32,472 nt of DNA from Caldilineaceae bacterium SB0661_bin_34 (GTDB lineage Bacteria > Chloroflexota > Anaerolineae > Caldilineales > Caldilineaceae), in assembly GCA_009841145.1 (NCBI GenBank), contig VXMJ01000034.1, forward strand, positions 1-32,472. The letters run 5' to 3'. The stretch's first letter is position 1; each line of letters starts with the position of its first letter. Positions 17,593 through 25,880 of the stretch are shown one piece after another. Both the position numbers and the translations under genes were made by a program. The notes under the pieces were generated by a model that did not search any database, was not told the origin of the DNA, and saw nothing but the letters and a program-made list of their open reading frames with translations.

Positions 17593-17665
17593 CGCCCTCT
17601 CCAGGGATCGAACCTGGGACACGTGGTTTAGGAAACCACTGCTCTATCCGCTGAGCTAAGAGGGC
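17593..17665 (-). tRNA. tRNA-Arg (anticodon CCU)
   Basis: Folds as a cloverleaf on the minus strand. The acceptor stem pairs GCCCTCT with AGAGGGC, with discriminator G. The D arm has GCTC/GAGC. The anticodon stem GTGGT/ACCAC encloses TTCCTAA, giving anticodon CCT. The T arm is CCAGG-TTCGATC-CCTGG. CCA is not encoded. It reads AGG codons. It lies between the GH4 gene and the MoxR operon, opposite to both. Confidence 0.97.
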
Positions 17666-17767
17666 AGGAACGGACAGGGATCGTACATCCGGCCATTCAG
17701 TCGGTCAAGACAGTGCCGGTTTCACATCCGCCGAACCCGCGGCGGCCACTAGCCAAGGAATCGCTTC

Positions 17768-18733
17768 ATGGAACAGGTCAAGGGATTTGCAGACAATGTC
17801 CGCAGCACGGTAGGCAAAGTCATTGTCGGCAACGACGACGCGGTCGAACTGCTGGTAATCGCCCTTTTGTGTGAAGGGCACGTCTTGCTGGAGGATGTGC
17901 CCGGTGTGGGCAAGACCATGCTGGCGCGTTCCCTGGCGATCGCGCTCAACATCGATTTCCGCCGATTGCAGTGCACCCCCGACCTCCTGCCCAGCGACAT
18001 CACGGGCGTGTCGATCTTCAACCAGGCCACCCGGGAGTTCCAGTTTATTGAAGGCCCGGCCTTCACGCAGATCCTCCTGGCGGACGAAATCAACCGCGCC
18101 ACGCCGCGCGCCCAGGCGGCCCTGCTGGAGTGCATGGGTGAGAGCCAAATCACCGTGGAGGGGGTGACGCGGCGCCTCAGCCGTCCCTTCATGGTCCTGG
18201 CCACCCAGAATCCCATCGAGTACGAAGGTACGTTTCCGCTACCGGAAGCGCAGCTGGATCGGTTCCTGTTCAAGTTCAGGCTGGGCTACCTGGACTTTGA
18301 CCATGAATTGACGATGATGGGCAATTTGGGCAAGGCCCATCCCATCGATTCCCTGACCAGTTCGGTGGACGGGTCCTCACTGCCGGAACTGAGTCGTGCC
18401 GTCTGGGAGGTGCATGTTGAGGACAGCCTCCGGCGCTACATCGTGAGTCTGGTGCACGCGACGCGCGACCACAGCGAGTTGGAGCTGGGTGCCAGCCCGC
18501 GCAGCACTCTGGCCCTGTATCGGGGAGCCCAGGCCAAGGCGGCCGTCCAGGGACGGGATCACGTCCAACCGGACGATATTCAGGAATTGGTACCCTTTGC
18601 CCTGCCCCATCGCTGCATCATGAAGGCCGACAGTGCCCTGCGCGGCCGTACGGCCGAACAGGTGGTGGGGGATATTCTCGATGCTACCCCCCTGGACCTG
18701 GAGCTGCCGGACACGGTTGGCCAAGCCGGTTAG
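17768..18733 (+). CDS. MoxR-family AAA+ ATPase
   Basis: A 321-residue AAA+ chaperone-like ATPase. MoxR proteins assist maturation of complexes and secreted or metal-loaded proteins, usually with a von Willebrand A or DUF58 partner encoded next to them. Walker A is VPGVGKT (44-50) and Walker B is LLADEINRA (D106, E107). The family block ATQNPIEYEGTFPLPEAQLDRF is complete and includes the sensor-1 Asn. A C-terminal lid domain follows. AAGGAA lies 8 nt before the ATG. It is the first gene of a three-gene operon with the DUF58 and DUF4129 proteins; this set is common and tied to envelope functions. The client here is unknown. Confidence 0.93.
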   Translation: MEQVKGFADNVRSTVGKVIVGNDDAVELLVIALLCEGHVLLEDVPGVGKTMLARSLAIALNIDFRRLQCTPDLLPSDITGVSIFNQATREFQFIEGPAFTQILLADEINRATPRAQAALLECMGESQITVEGVTRRLSRPFMVLATQNPIEYEGTFPLPEAQLDRFLFKFRLGYLDFDHELTMMGNLGKAHPIDSLTSSVDGSSLPELSRAVWEVHVEDSLRRYIVSLVHATRDHSELELGASPRSTLALYRGAQAKAAVQGRDHVQPDDIQELVPFALPHRCIMKADSALRGRTAEQVVGDILDATPLDLELPDTVGQAG

Positions 18734-18783
18734 GCTGAAGTTCCGTTCCGACCCCGCGGATTTGCCGTCGGGAGGCGCCCCGC

Positions 18784-19977
18784 ATGCGCGAGTACACCTT
18801 TTGGCTCATCATCTTTCTGGTGGTGGCCGTCCTTCTGCGGCTCGATTGGGTGTACTACCTGGTGTATGTGGCCGGAGGGGTTTGGGGGTTGAGCCTGCTG
18901 TGGGCCAAGTACCACCTCCGTTGGATGCGCGTCACCCGCACCACCCCTTCGCACGCCTTCAGCGGTGAGCTGGCCGAGGGCACGGTGCGGATCGACAACC
19001 TGGGACTGGTGCCGGTTCCCTGGGTCAGGGCGCGCGAAGCCGTTCCGCCGGAACTGCGCAGCCGCAACCGCTACCAGACCGTGGTGTCCTTGAACGGACG
19101 CTCGGCGGTGAATTTCGTGTACGAGTTGCGGTGCCGCCAGCGGGGGTACTTCCGGGTTGGTCCGCTCTCGTTGTCAACCGGTGATCTGTTCGGATTCGCG
19201 GACAGCGGCTTCGTCGAAGAGGAACCCGAGACCATGATCGTGTTCCCCCGGGTCCTGCCCTTGGAGAAGATCGGTCTGCAGAGCAGGATGCTGTTCGGCT
19301 CCCTCGCCACCCGGCGCCGAATCTTCGAGGATCCCACCCGCCTGTCCGGGGTGCGACCGTACATGTCAGGCGACGAATTGAAACACGTCCACTGGAAGGC
19401 CACGGCGCGCGAAGGGCGGACGCAGACCAAGAAGTACGATCCGGCCATCGCCTATGAGGTGGTAATTGCAATCGATCTGGACCCCCGATCCTACGGGACC
19501 CATGGGGTAGTCAGTCATAGCGAGTGGGCCATTGTGATTGCGGCTTCGTTGGCATCGCACCTCAGCGAGCGGCAGCAGGGTGTTGGCCTGCGTACCAACG
19601 GAAGGGATGCGCTGACTGAAGAGCAGATGCAGGTGATGCCGTCCGCGCCCGGCCGGGCGCACCTGACTGCCTTGCTGGAAGCCCTGGCCCGGGTACAGGT
19701 GGCCGAACCCGAAGAAGGCTTTACGGACTGGCTGGGCACCCACACCTACGATTTGGTATGGGGCACGACCCTGATCGTGATTGTTCCGGTACTCACCGGC
19801 GATCTGCTCTGGATCCTGCACGACCGCTATCGCAAGGGCATGAACATTCTGGTCATGGTGTTGGTGCCCCATCACGACCTGTCCAGGTTGAGGGCCCAGG
19901 GCGAGGCTTTGGGCCTCACGGTACTTCTGATCGAGCGGAATGTGGATCTGCTGGAGCTGGCCTATGAACCAAGCTGA
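18784..19977 (+). CDS. DUF58 domain membrane protein
   Basis: A 397-residue partner of MoxR ATPases. Two N-terminal transmembrane segments (about 6-20 and 22-40) anchor it. The signature DUF58 block is SGVRPYMSGDELKHVHWKAT at about 188-207. The C-terminal half has a von Willebrand A-like core beginning VVIAIDLDP. GGGAGG stands about 9 nt before the ATG. It lies 50 bp after moxR and overlaps the next start by about 14 bp, so co-translation is likely. DUF58 proteins probably act as the adaptor for the ATPase at the membrane; this is family knowledge rather than shown here. Confidence 0.9.
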   Translation: MREYTFWLIIFLVVAVLLRLDWVYYLVYVAGGVWGLSLLWAKYHLRWMRVTRTTPSHAFSGELAEGTVRIDNLGLVPVPWVRAREAVPPELRSRNRYQTVVSLNGRSAVNFVYELRCRQRGYFRVGPLSLSTGDLFGFADSGFVEEEPETMIVFPRVLPLEKIGLQSRMLFGSLATRRRIFEDPTRLSGVRPYMSGDELKHVHWKATAREGRTQTKKYDPAIAYEVVIAIDLDPRSYGTHGVVSHSEWAIVIAASLASHLSERQQGVGLRTNGRDALTEEQMQVMPSAPGRAHLTALLEALARVQVAEPEEGFTDWLGTHTYDLVWGTTLIVIVPVLTGDLLWILHDRYRKGMNILVMVLVPHHDLSRLRAQGEALGLTVLLIERNVDLLELAYEPS

Positions 19978-21700
19978 GCGAATGTCCACCATCCCTGTCG
20001 AGAATGTGCGACAACCCGATTTGGAGCTGACCACGGCTGAGTTCGACCGCCAATGGCAGCAATCGCTGCTGCGGCCGGCCCTGCTCACACTGATGCTCGG
20101 ATGCGTGGTGACTGCCTGCACCTACGTCTTCGTGGTGCTGATCGATGGGTTCACAGAGTCAATGGCGAACGTCATCGTGTTGGTTTGCAGTGCCGCCGCC
20201 TTGACGGCGTGTGCCATGGGCGCCTTGACCTGGCTGGCCGACAGGGAAGTGGCAGAACGCCTGAAGTTCCGGATTGGCGAACCCCTGGTCTGGATTGTGG
20301 TCCTTCGCTTGGGACTGTGGCTGGTCACGGGAACGACACCACCATTCGGGCAATTGGTGAGGGAACCGCTCACCGCCGTGTTTGATGCCGCCTTTATCGC
20401 CGGTGCAATTCTGGTGCTCTTGGTCTGGGGGGCCGCGGAGGGGATGAACCGGATGTTGATGGCCCTGTCCCTGCAGCCGGACGAAGTGGACCACATCGCC
20501 CGTGCCTACGGCAGGCTGTCGGAACCGGTCGAAAACACCTTGCGCAGCGATCGCCGGGCTCAGTTGGATCGATTCATTTCCTTGTGGATTGGCTTGGGCA
20601 TCCTGGTGATTGTGCTGGCTGCGGGCAGTCAGATTCGCCCGGCCGAGGGCGAAGGCCTGCTGACCATTCGGTCCCAACTGATCCACCCGCGGGCCATCGT
20701 GTCCACCATCATCTATTTTTTTGCGGGCTTTCTGGTGATTGGCCAGGCCCGGCTGGTGGCGTTGCGGGCGCGCTGGGCCTTGGACGGGCTGGCGGTGGAC
20801 GAGGGCCGGTTCAGGAACTGGATGGCCTACGTCGTGGCGTTTGTGGCGGTGGTTGGTCTGATAACCAGTCTGGTGCCGATCGGCGACACCATTCTGTTGT
20901 TCCGGGCCCTACAGGCTGTGGGGCAGGTGGTAATGGCCTTCATATTCATGCTGCTGCGCGGCTTCGGCTGGTTGGTTGGCCTGTTCGTAAAGGAGGGTTC
21001 GGGTTCCGGTGAAATGGCGGGCCCCACCGCATTCGAGATGCCCGAGCCGCTCGAGACGGCAGATGTGCCGATGGAAGTCCGCAGCGAACCCAACATTGGC
21101 GAGTGGGTGTTCTATGCGGCCGCCGGTATTGCCGGACTGATTATTGGCTATCACTTGCTGGCTGCACGGGGATTCAACTGGGTGTGGCTCGTTTCTCGCC
21201 TGACGATGCTTCTGGGTTTGTTCCGCAAGACTGTCAGTGTCGGGGTGGGATTTCTGGCCGGCGTGGTCAGCCGTGTTGCAGGAGTGGACGTTCAGTCGCG
21301 CAGTGGTCCCACTCGCCAAGCCACCCACGGCATGTCCATGGATGAACAGGTGCAATTCTCTTACCTGTCGATACTGGACGAGGCTGCGGAACGCGGTGCC
21401 GGCCGCCGGCCGGCCGAGACTCCCAGGCGCTATGCCCCGAGATTGTCCCAGGCTTTGGAAGAAGCACGGAAGCAGCCGGATTCCGACGAAGTTGCGGGCG
21501 AAGCCGATCCGGGCGACGGGGTGGCACGCCCGGCACAAAAGCCGGAATCTCCGCCGGATGTGGGCTGGCTTACCGACGCCTATTACAGGGCCAGATACAG
21601 TTCCGTATCCGTGGACCGCAGGGACGTGAACCTGGCTGAGCAGGTTTTGCAGCATATTCGGGCTTGGTGGCGCCGTCCTGGCCGCTCAGGTTCTCCCTGA
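19964..21700 (+). CDS. Multi-pass membrane protein with C-terminal DUF4129 domain
   Basis: A 578-residue protein with about eight or nine predicted transmembrane helices in residues 30-430, then a soluble tail. The tail carries the DUF4129 pattern: RPAETPRRYAPRLSQAL, an acidic linker, and GWLTDAYYRARYSS with a basic end. DUF4129 usually occurs at the C-terminus of transglutaminase-like membrane proteins in MoxR operons. Here the papain-like transglutaminase core (Cys-His-Asp) is not visible, so this is either a split or a transglutaminase-free version. GGAG 7 nt before ATG 19964 decides the start; ATG 19982 has no such site. The stop-start overlap with the DUF58 gene indicates translational coupling. 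Confidence 0.8.
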   Translation: MNQAERMSTIPVENVRQPDLELTTAEFDRQWQQSLLRPALLTLMLGCVVTACTYVFVVLIDGFTESMANVIVLVCSAAALTACAMGALTWLADREVAERLKFRIGEPLVWIVVLRLGLWLVTGTTPPFGQLVREPLTAVFDAAFIAGAILVLLVWGAAEGMNRMLMALSLQPDEVDHIARAYGRLSEPVENTLRSDRRAQLDRFISLWIGLGILVIVLAAGSQIRPAEGEGLLTIRSQLIHPRAIVSTIIYFFAGFLVIGQARLVALRARWALDGLAVDEGRFRNWMAYVVAFVAVVGLITSLVPIGDTILLFRALQAVGQVVMAFIFMLLRGFGWLVGLFVKEGSGSGEMAGPTAFEMPEPLETADVPMEVRSEPNIGEWVFYAAAGIAGLIIGYHLLAARGFNWVWLVSRLTMLLGLFRKTVSVGVGFLAGVVSRVAGVDVQSRSGPTRQATHGMSMDEQVQFSYLSILDEAAERGAGRRPAETPRRYAPRLSQALEEARKQPDSDEVAGEADPGDGVARPAQKPESPPDVGWLTDAYYRARYSSVSVDRRDVNLAEQVLQHIRAWWRRPGRSGSP

Positions 21701-22039
21701 TTGGGATCTGTTGCCGCTTGAGCTGCGTCCCCTTGTGGGCATTCGAGTCCCTGTGGGAGGCCGGTGTGCTCGCAGTTCGTATGGCCGGGCAGTCTATGGC
21801 TGTCCACGATCCCAACTTCAAGGCCCGAAGAGGCTTTCAACAGCAAGTCAAGTGATGGGTGGCGGCAACATCGGCGATGTGCCTGTCCAGCTTGGGCGGG
21901 TTGTCGGATTGCCGGTGACCTCAAAGGGCGTGGCCGAAGCCCCCGTTCACTTGTAGCGATCGTCGGCGCTCCCCCCGAAACTACCTCCCTGCCGCGACAC
22001 TGATCGGTGGCGAGCAAGGTGTTGTTTGTGTGTGAAAGT
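21701..22039. other. 339-bp convergent intergenic region
   Basis: This lies between the DUF4129 gene and the end of anmK. No RNA gene, clear terminator hairpin with a T-run, or believable coding frame is visible. Confidence 0.4.
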
Positions 22040-23224
22040 TCAGGTGGCAACTGGATCAACGGTTTGCAACAGTTTGCGGAAGTTGCGCCCCGGGGCCAGC
22101 TGGCCCAGGATCGTTGCCTGGACCGCTCCAGTGCAACGCGGCAGGTTGCCCGGCCGCCCGTGAAGGGTTTCATGTGCCAACACTGCAAAGGCGACGGCTT
22201 CCTTCGCGTTTAACTCGCACCGATCTTCCGCAAGTGGTGCCACGGGTATTTCTGCGAGGTCCGCCTGCAGCCAGGCCGCGAGGGTGTCGTTGTGCACGCC
22301 GCCTCCGCTGAGCCAGACACGGTCTATGGTCCCCGGCAACAAATCGCGTACCGCACCGGCAATCGACCGGCTGGTCAGGGCGGTGACCGTTGCTACTCTG
22401 TCCGCCTCTGCCAGCCCCCTGTCACCGGCCTGCGACCACAGGCCATCCGCATGTGCCTGTCCATATTGTTCCCTGCCTGTGGACTTCGGCGGCGGGAGGC
22501 TGAAGAAGGGATCGGCCAGCAGTTCGCACAGCCAGTCCTCGTTCACGGCCCCTTTGCGGGCGATGTTACCGTCCTGGTCCCATTTGGCTTCACCCCCGGT
22601 CATCAGTTCGACAAACCGATCGATCAGCATGTTGCCGGGTCCGGTGTCACAGGCGAGCACATCGTCCACACATGCGTTTCGAGGCATATAGGTCAGGTTG
22701 GCAATGCCGCCTATGTTGACCAGAACCCGGGCCTCGACCGGCGATCGGTACAGCAACCAGTCAACATACGCCACCAATGGGGCGCCTTGGCCTCCCGCCG
22801 CCACGTCCGCCGGACGGAAGTTGCCCACTGTGGTGATGCCGGTTCGCTGTGCCAATACGGACGGATCCCCGATTTGGAGCGTGGCCGGTTCCCTGCCTGC
22901 GACAGTCACGGCGTGGTGGATTGTTTGGCCGTGTGATGCAATCAGATCGATGTCGGAGGCATTTGCACCAACTTCCGACAAGGTGGCTTGAACCGCGTCG
23001 GCGAACCAGTTGGCTGTCAGGACATTGAGTTCGCACACATCCGCGACTCCGGCCTGTTCCGAACTGCAAACGAAAGCCAGGCGTCGGCGCTGTTCGTCCG
23101 TGTACGGCCGGCACTGGAACGCCTTGAGCTCAACCGCAAGATTCGGCGGCGATCCGGTGACGGATGTCAGCGCACAGTCGACACCGTCCAGCGATGTGCC
23201 TGACATAAGTCCCAATATCAACAT
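22040..23224 (-). CDS. anmK: Anhydro-N-acetylmuramic acid kinase
   Basis: Phosphorylates and opens 1,6-anhydro-MurNAc released during cell-wall turnover, making MurNAc-6-phosphate for recycling. The 394-residue protein begins with the family start GLMSGTSLDGVDCAL, so ATG 23224 is preferred over upstream in-frame codons; AGGA lies 10 nt before it. Further landmarks are LIASHGQTIHH, GDPSVLAQRTGI, VVGNFR-like TTVGNFRPADVAAGGQGAPL, LVNIGGIANLTY, DTGPGNMLID and WLSGGGVHN. Usual length. No murQ etherase is next to it. It follows the sulfatase gene on the same strand by about 175 bp. Confidence 0.95.
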   Translation of the reverse strand: MLILGLMSGTSLDGVDCALTSVTGSPPNLAVELKAFQCRPYTDEQRRRLAFVCSSEQAGVADVCELNVLTANWFADAVQATLSEVGANASDIDLIASHGQTIHHAVTVAGREPATLQIGDPSVLAQRTGITTVGNFRPADVAAGGQGAPLVAYVDWLLYRSPVEARVLVNIGGIANLTYMPRNACVDDVLACDTGPGNMLIDRFVELMTGGEAKWDQDGNIARKGAVNEDWLCELLADPFFSLPPPKSTGREQYGQAHADGLWSQAGDRGLAEADRVATVTALTSRSIAGAVRDLLPGTIDRVWLSGGGVHNDTLAAWLQADLAEIPVAPLAEDRCELNAKEAVAFAVLAHETLHGRPGNLPRCTGAVQATILGQLAPGRNFRKLLQTVDPVAT

Positions 23225-23399
23225 GAGGGCATGGTCCTGGTTGGTGTCTGTCGAGCTACGACTGCAGAGATGCAGGCACGCCATCTGGGTGATCGGCGCC
23301 CCTTTTTGTCCGCTGCGCTGTTCGATGCCGAAAGCTTCGCGCCCAGATGTCATCCATCGGATTGCACATCGACTGCCTCAGTTGGTTTGGCGTTGATCG

Positions 23400-24938
23400 T
23401 CAGGCTCCGGCGACCCGAGCCATGGGCGAGGACTCCCTCTCCATTTCCGCCTGCAGGAACCTGTGCATGAGGTTCGCCCGCACCTCGGCGTGGTCGCGGG
23501 CGTGGAACAGGTTCCGGGTTTCGTCTGGATCGGCCTCCAGGTCGAACAGTTCCCCTTCCGCGGTGCCGCGATAGAGAGTGATCTTGTACCGGTCGGTGAT
23601 CAACGTGCGCAGGTGCACCGTTGTGGGATTGTGGCGGTTTTCCACCATGGCCCAATCCCGCACGGCGTGGGCGGAGCCATGCCAGGCATCGAGCTGGTCC
23701 ACGCCCTGCATCACACCGGGGATTTCACATCCCGCTGCGCTCAGGAAGGTTTGGGGGAAGTCCACCAGGCTCTGTAGCGCTGCCGATCTGGCACCTGCCG
23801 GCACCTTGCCCGGGTGGCGCACGATCATCGGTACCCTAACCACGTCCTCGTAATGGAACGGACCCTTTGCAATAAGACCGTGCTGGCCGAGAAAGTGGCC
23901 GTGATCCGATGTGAAGATCACCAGAGTGTTGTCTGCCACCCCCTGCGCGTCCAGCGTATCCAGGATGCGTCCGATGTTGGCGTCCATCAACCCGATCATG
24001 CCGTAGTAGATCGCCATGCTGCGGTGCATGTCGGCTTCCGAGTGCAGGTGCGAGTGGAATCCGTGGACGCCTTGGCCTCCGGGCTCGTTCCAGTCGGAGA
24101 AGTCCGGTGACGGTTCCCTGGTCAGCTGGTGATGCCGGGGCATGGATGCCATTTCGCCTTCGACAAAGTGGCCGATCTCCATGTCGGCAGGGTCGTACAT
24201 TGAGGACCAGGGTTCCGGGATGACATAGGGCGGATGCGGATCGAAGAAACTGGACCACAGAAAGAACGGTCGGTCGGTGGCCACAGCATCCTCGATGTAG
24301 GCGCAGGTGCGTTCGCCCACCCAGTGCGAGTGGTGGAACCGTTCGGGCAGATCCCAGGTCATGCCGCCGCGCAGGTAGCGGCCGCGCGCGTACTTGTCGC
24401 TGGGATCGGGTGGCCATTGCTGAAAGTAGTCTTGCCAGTTGGCAAGGCCGTTTTCCTCCATCCAGATGGCGTAGTGCTGGCCCGCATGCGACTCAAAGCC
24501 GTGCATTCGCGCCGTTTCGACATGCTGGAACCCGTACCAATCGCCCTTGAACCGACGCCAGTAGTCCAGATCGCGCAGCAAGGGTTGGCACTCGATGGAT
24601 GGCGAATCGGGAGTGGATGCCAAGGGCTGGAAGTGCGCCTTGCCGATCAAACCGGTCCTGTAACCGGCCCGGGTCAAGGCATCGCCCACGGTTGGGATGT
24701 TCTCCGGGAGTCCGACACCGATGGCCCAGCACCCGTGTCGCGAAGGGTACTGTCCGGTGATCAACGAGGCCCTGGTTGGCGAACAGGTCGGGTTGGGGCA
24801 ATAGGCCCGCGTGAAGGTCGTGCCCTCACCGGCAAGCCGGTCCAAAGCTGGCGTGCGAATTCTGGGATTGGTCGTTCCGAGAGTGTTCCAGTGCTGTTGA
24901 TCGGACGTAATCAACAGGATGTTGGGCGGTTTGGGCAT
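23400..24938 (-). CDS. Sulfatase (formylglycine-dependent, type I)
   Basis: Hydrolyses a sulfate ester, probably on a polysaccharide or small organic sulfate. The 512-residue chain opens with KPPNILLITSDQQHW, including the metal-binding Asp13. The CSPTR motif has C52, the residue converted to formylglycine, followed by ASLITGQYPSRHG. Later motifs are RTGLIGKAHFQP, the SFFDPHPPY metal/substrate block, and VIFTSDHGHFLGQHG with the second metal-site Asp-His. The start at 24938 is set by the family N-terminus; there is no signal peptide, so it is probably cytoplasmic. GGAA lies 8 nt upstream. The substrate cannot be told, but the sequence resembles the broad choline-sulfatase/arylsulfatase A group. 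No formylglycine-generating enzyme gene is in the window. Confidence 0.92.
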   Translation of the reverse strand: MPKPPNILLITSDQQHWNTLGTTNPRIRTPALDRLAGEGTTFTRAYCPNPTCSPTRASLITGQYPSRHGCWAIGVGLPENIPTVGDALTRAGYRTGLIGKAHFQPLASTPDSPSIECQPLLRDLDYWRRFKGDWYGFQHVETARMHGFESHAGQHYAIWMEENGLANWQDYFQQWPPDPSDKYARGRYLRGGMTWDLPERFHHSHWVGERTCAYIEDAVATDRPFFLWSSFFDPHPPYVIPEPWSSMYDPADMEIGHFVEGEMASMPRHHQLTREPSPDFSDWNEPGGQGVHGFHSHLHSEADMHRSMAIYYGMIGLMDANIGRILDTLDAQGVADNTLVIFTSDHGHFLGQHGLIAKGPFHYEDVVRVPMIVRHPGKVPAGARSAALQSLVDFPQTFLSAAGCEIPGVMQGVDQLDAWHGSAHAVRDWAMVENRHNPTTVHLRTLITDRYKITLYRGTAEGELFDLEADPDETRNLFHARDHAEVRANLMHRFLQAEMERESSPMARVAGA

Positions 24939-25611
24939 GAGCAATTTCCGATGTCCAATGGGGTGGCAGGCTGCCGTGTAAAGCCTAAGCCAGAGCACAC
25001 ATGCTCCGCGCGTCGGGCACACTACTGCGCGCAGATGTCCACCCCCTGGGAGCACCGGCATGTGTCTCGTGCGGAATGGTGCGTGTTCTCCGGAATGTGA
25101 CGGATAACCAGCCCCTTTTCCGCGTACCCAACAGCTGCCCGGTGCGCGAACCGGTTTCGCACAGGCACTGGCGCTGCAGACCGTCGTTCACTGCGTGCCT
25201 GCCATGCATTGCGAGCATTCTCCCCATGTTGTTGGATGGAGGTGGATTGGGTTGGCATCGGCCTTGCAGCATGTCGCAGTGTGCACGGTCTTGGACTTCT
25301 TGGTTGTAGGGACGGCGGCCAAGGTCGGACATTGGCAACGGGCCTGCTGTTCGTTGCTCTGGGTTGCAGCAACGCGTTTGAGGGATTTGGGTGGAGTGTC
25401 GAGCGCAGTGTCCAAACTTATGACTGCGGAATCGGATTTCCGTCTGGGGGCATGGTGGTAGGGGACGCATTTCATTGGTCTTCGATTTGGGAGCAAAGGC
25501 CCGGGGTGCCACAGCCGGGCGGTTTGCACAGAAGGAATTGTTAAGTCTCGGAGGCGCCACATGCCTGGTTCCAGGCATGTGCAGGCCGCCTTGTCCCACC
25601 GGCTGGCTGAA
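24939..25611. other. Divergent intergenic region with perfect inverted repeat
   Basis: More than 650 bp between the sulfatase start and the S1 promoter. No frame looks coding on either strand and no RNA gene is recognised. The notable element is the 24-bp inverted repeat at 25558-25581. Confidence 0.4.
25558..25581. repeat. 24-bp inverted repeat upstream of the S1 promoter
   Basis: Arms CACATGCCTGG and CCAGGCATGTG are perfect 11-bp complements separated by TT. The right end is 30 bp upstream of the -35 box at 25612. No T-run follows, so it does not look like a terminator. The near-zero spacer suits a dimeric DNA-binding protein better than an RNA hairpin. Confidence 0.6.
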
Positions 25612-25640
25612 TTGACCCTTGAATCGCATGGTGCTAGACT
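25612..25640 (+). promoter_or_regulatory. Sigma-70 type promoter of the S1 gene
   Basis: TTGACC (25612-25617), exactly 17 bp, then TAGACT (25635-25640). It is the best consensus promoter seen in the window. The expected transcript start is near 25647, which gives an mRNA leader of about 230 nt before the S1 ATG at 25881. Confidence 0.65.
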
Positions 25641-25880
25641 CATCGTCGGAATCCAGGAATGCAGAAATCGATAAGTTGGAATTCAGGTTTCAGGTGGCGG
25701 AACCTGCCGCACATCATCTGAACCCCCTTGGCAGATTGCCGGTACTGTCATCCAGCTTGTGACGTTGGCGCCTGATATAGATCGGGTCATTCAGTGGAAA
25801 GTAACGCCTGCCTTGGGCAGGTGTGGTACGCCCTGTTGTGTGGGCGGGTTTGTCTGTTTCAGTCAGGACAGTGAATAGCG
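25641..25880 (+). promoter_or_regulatory. Long 5' leader of the S1 mRNA, possibly regulatory
   Basis: About 230 transcribed nt without a large gene. It contains a clean hairpin, CCTGCC TTG GGCAGG, near 25809-25823, and a second possible stem GCCC/GGGC near 25830-25845, both close to the S1 start. An ATG at 25659 opens a 20-codon frame ending in TGA. In gammaproteobacteria, S1 represses its own structured leader (established for rpsA); a similar role here is inferred. Confidence 0.35.

Noticed and set aside
25188..25643. Minus-strand 151-codon frame between the sulfatase and S1
   Set aside because: No family likeness, unbalanced composition, and it overlaps the inverted repeat and the S1 promoter.
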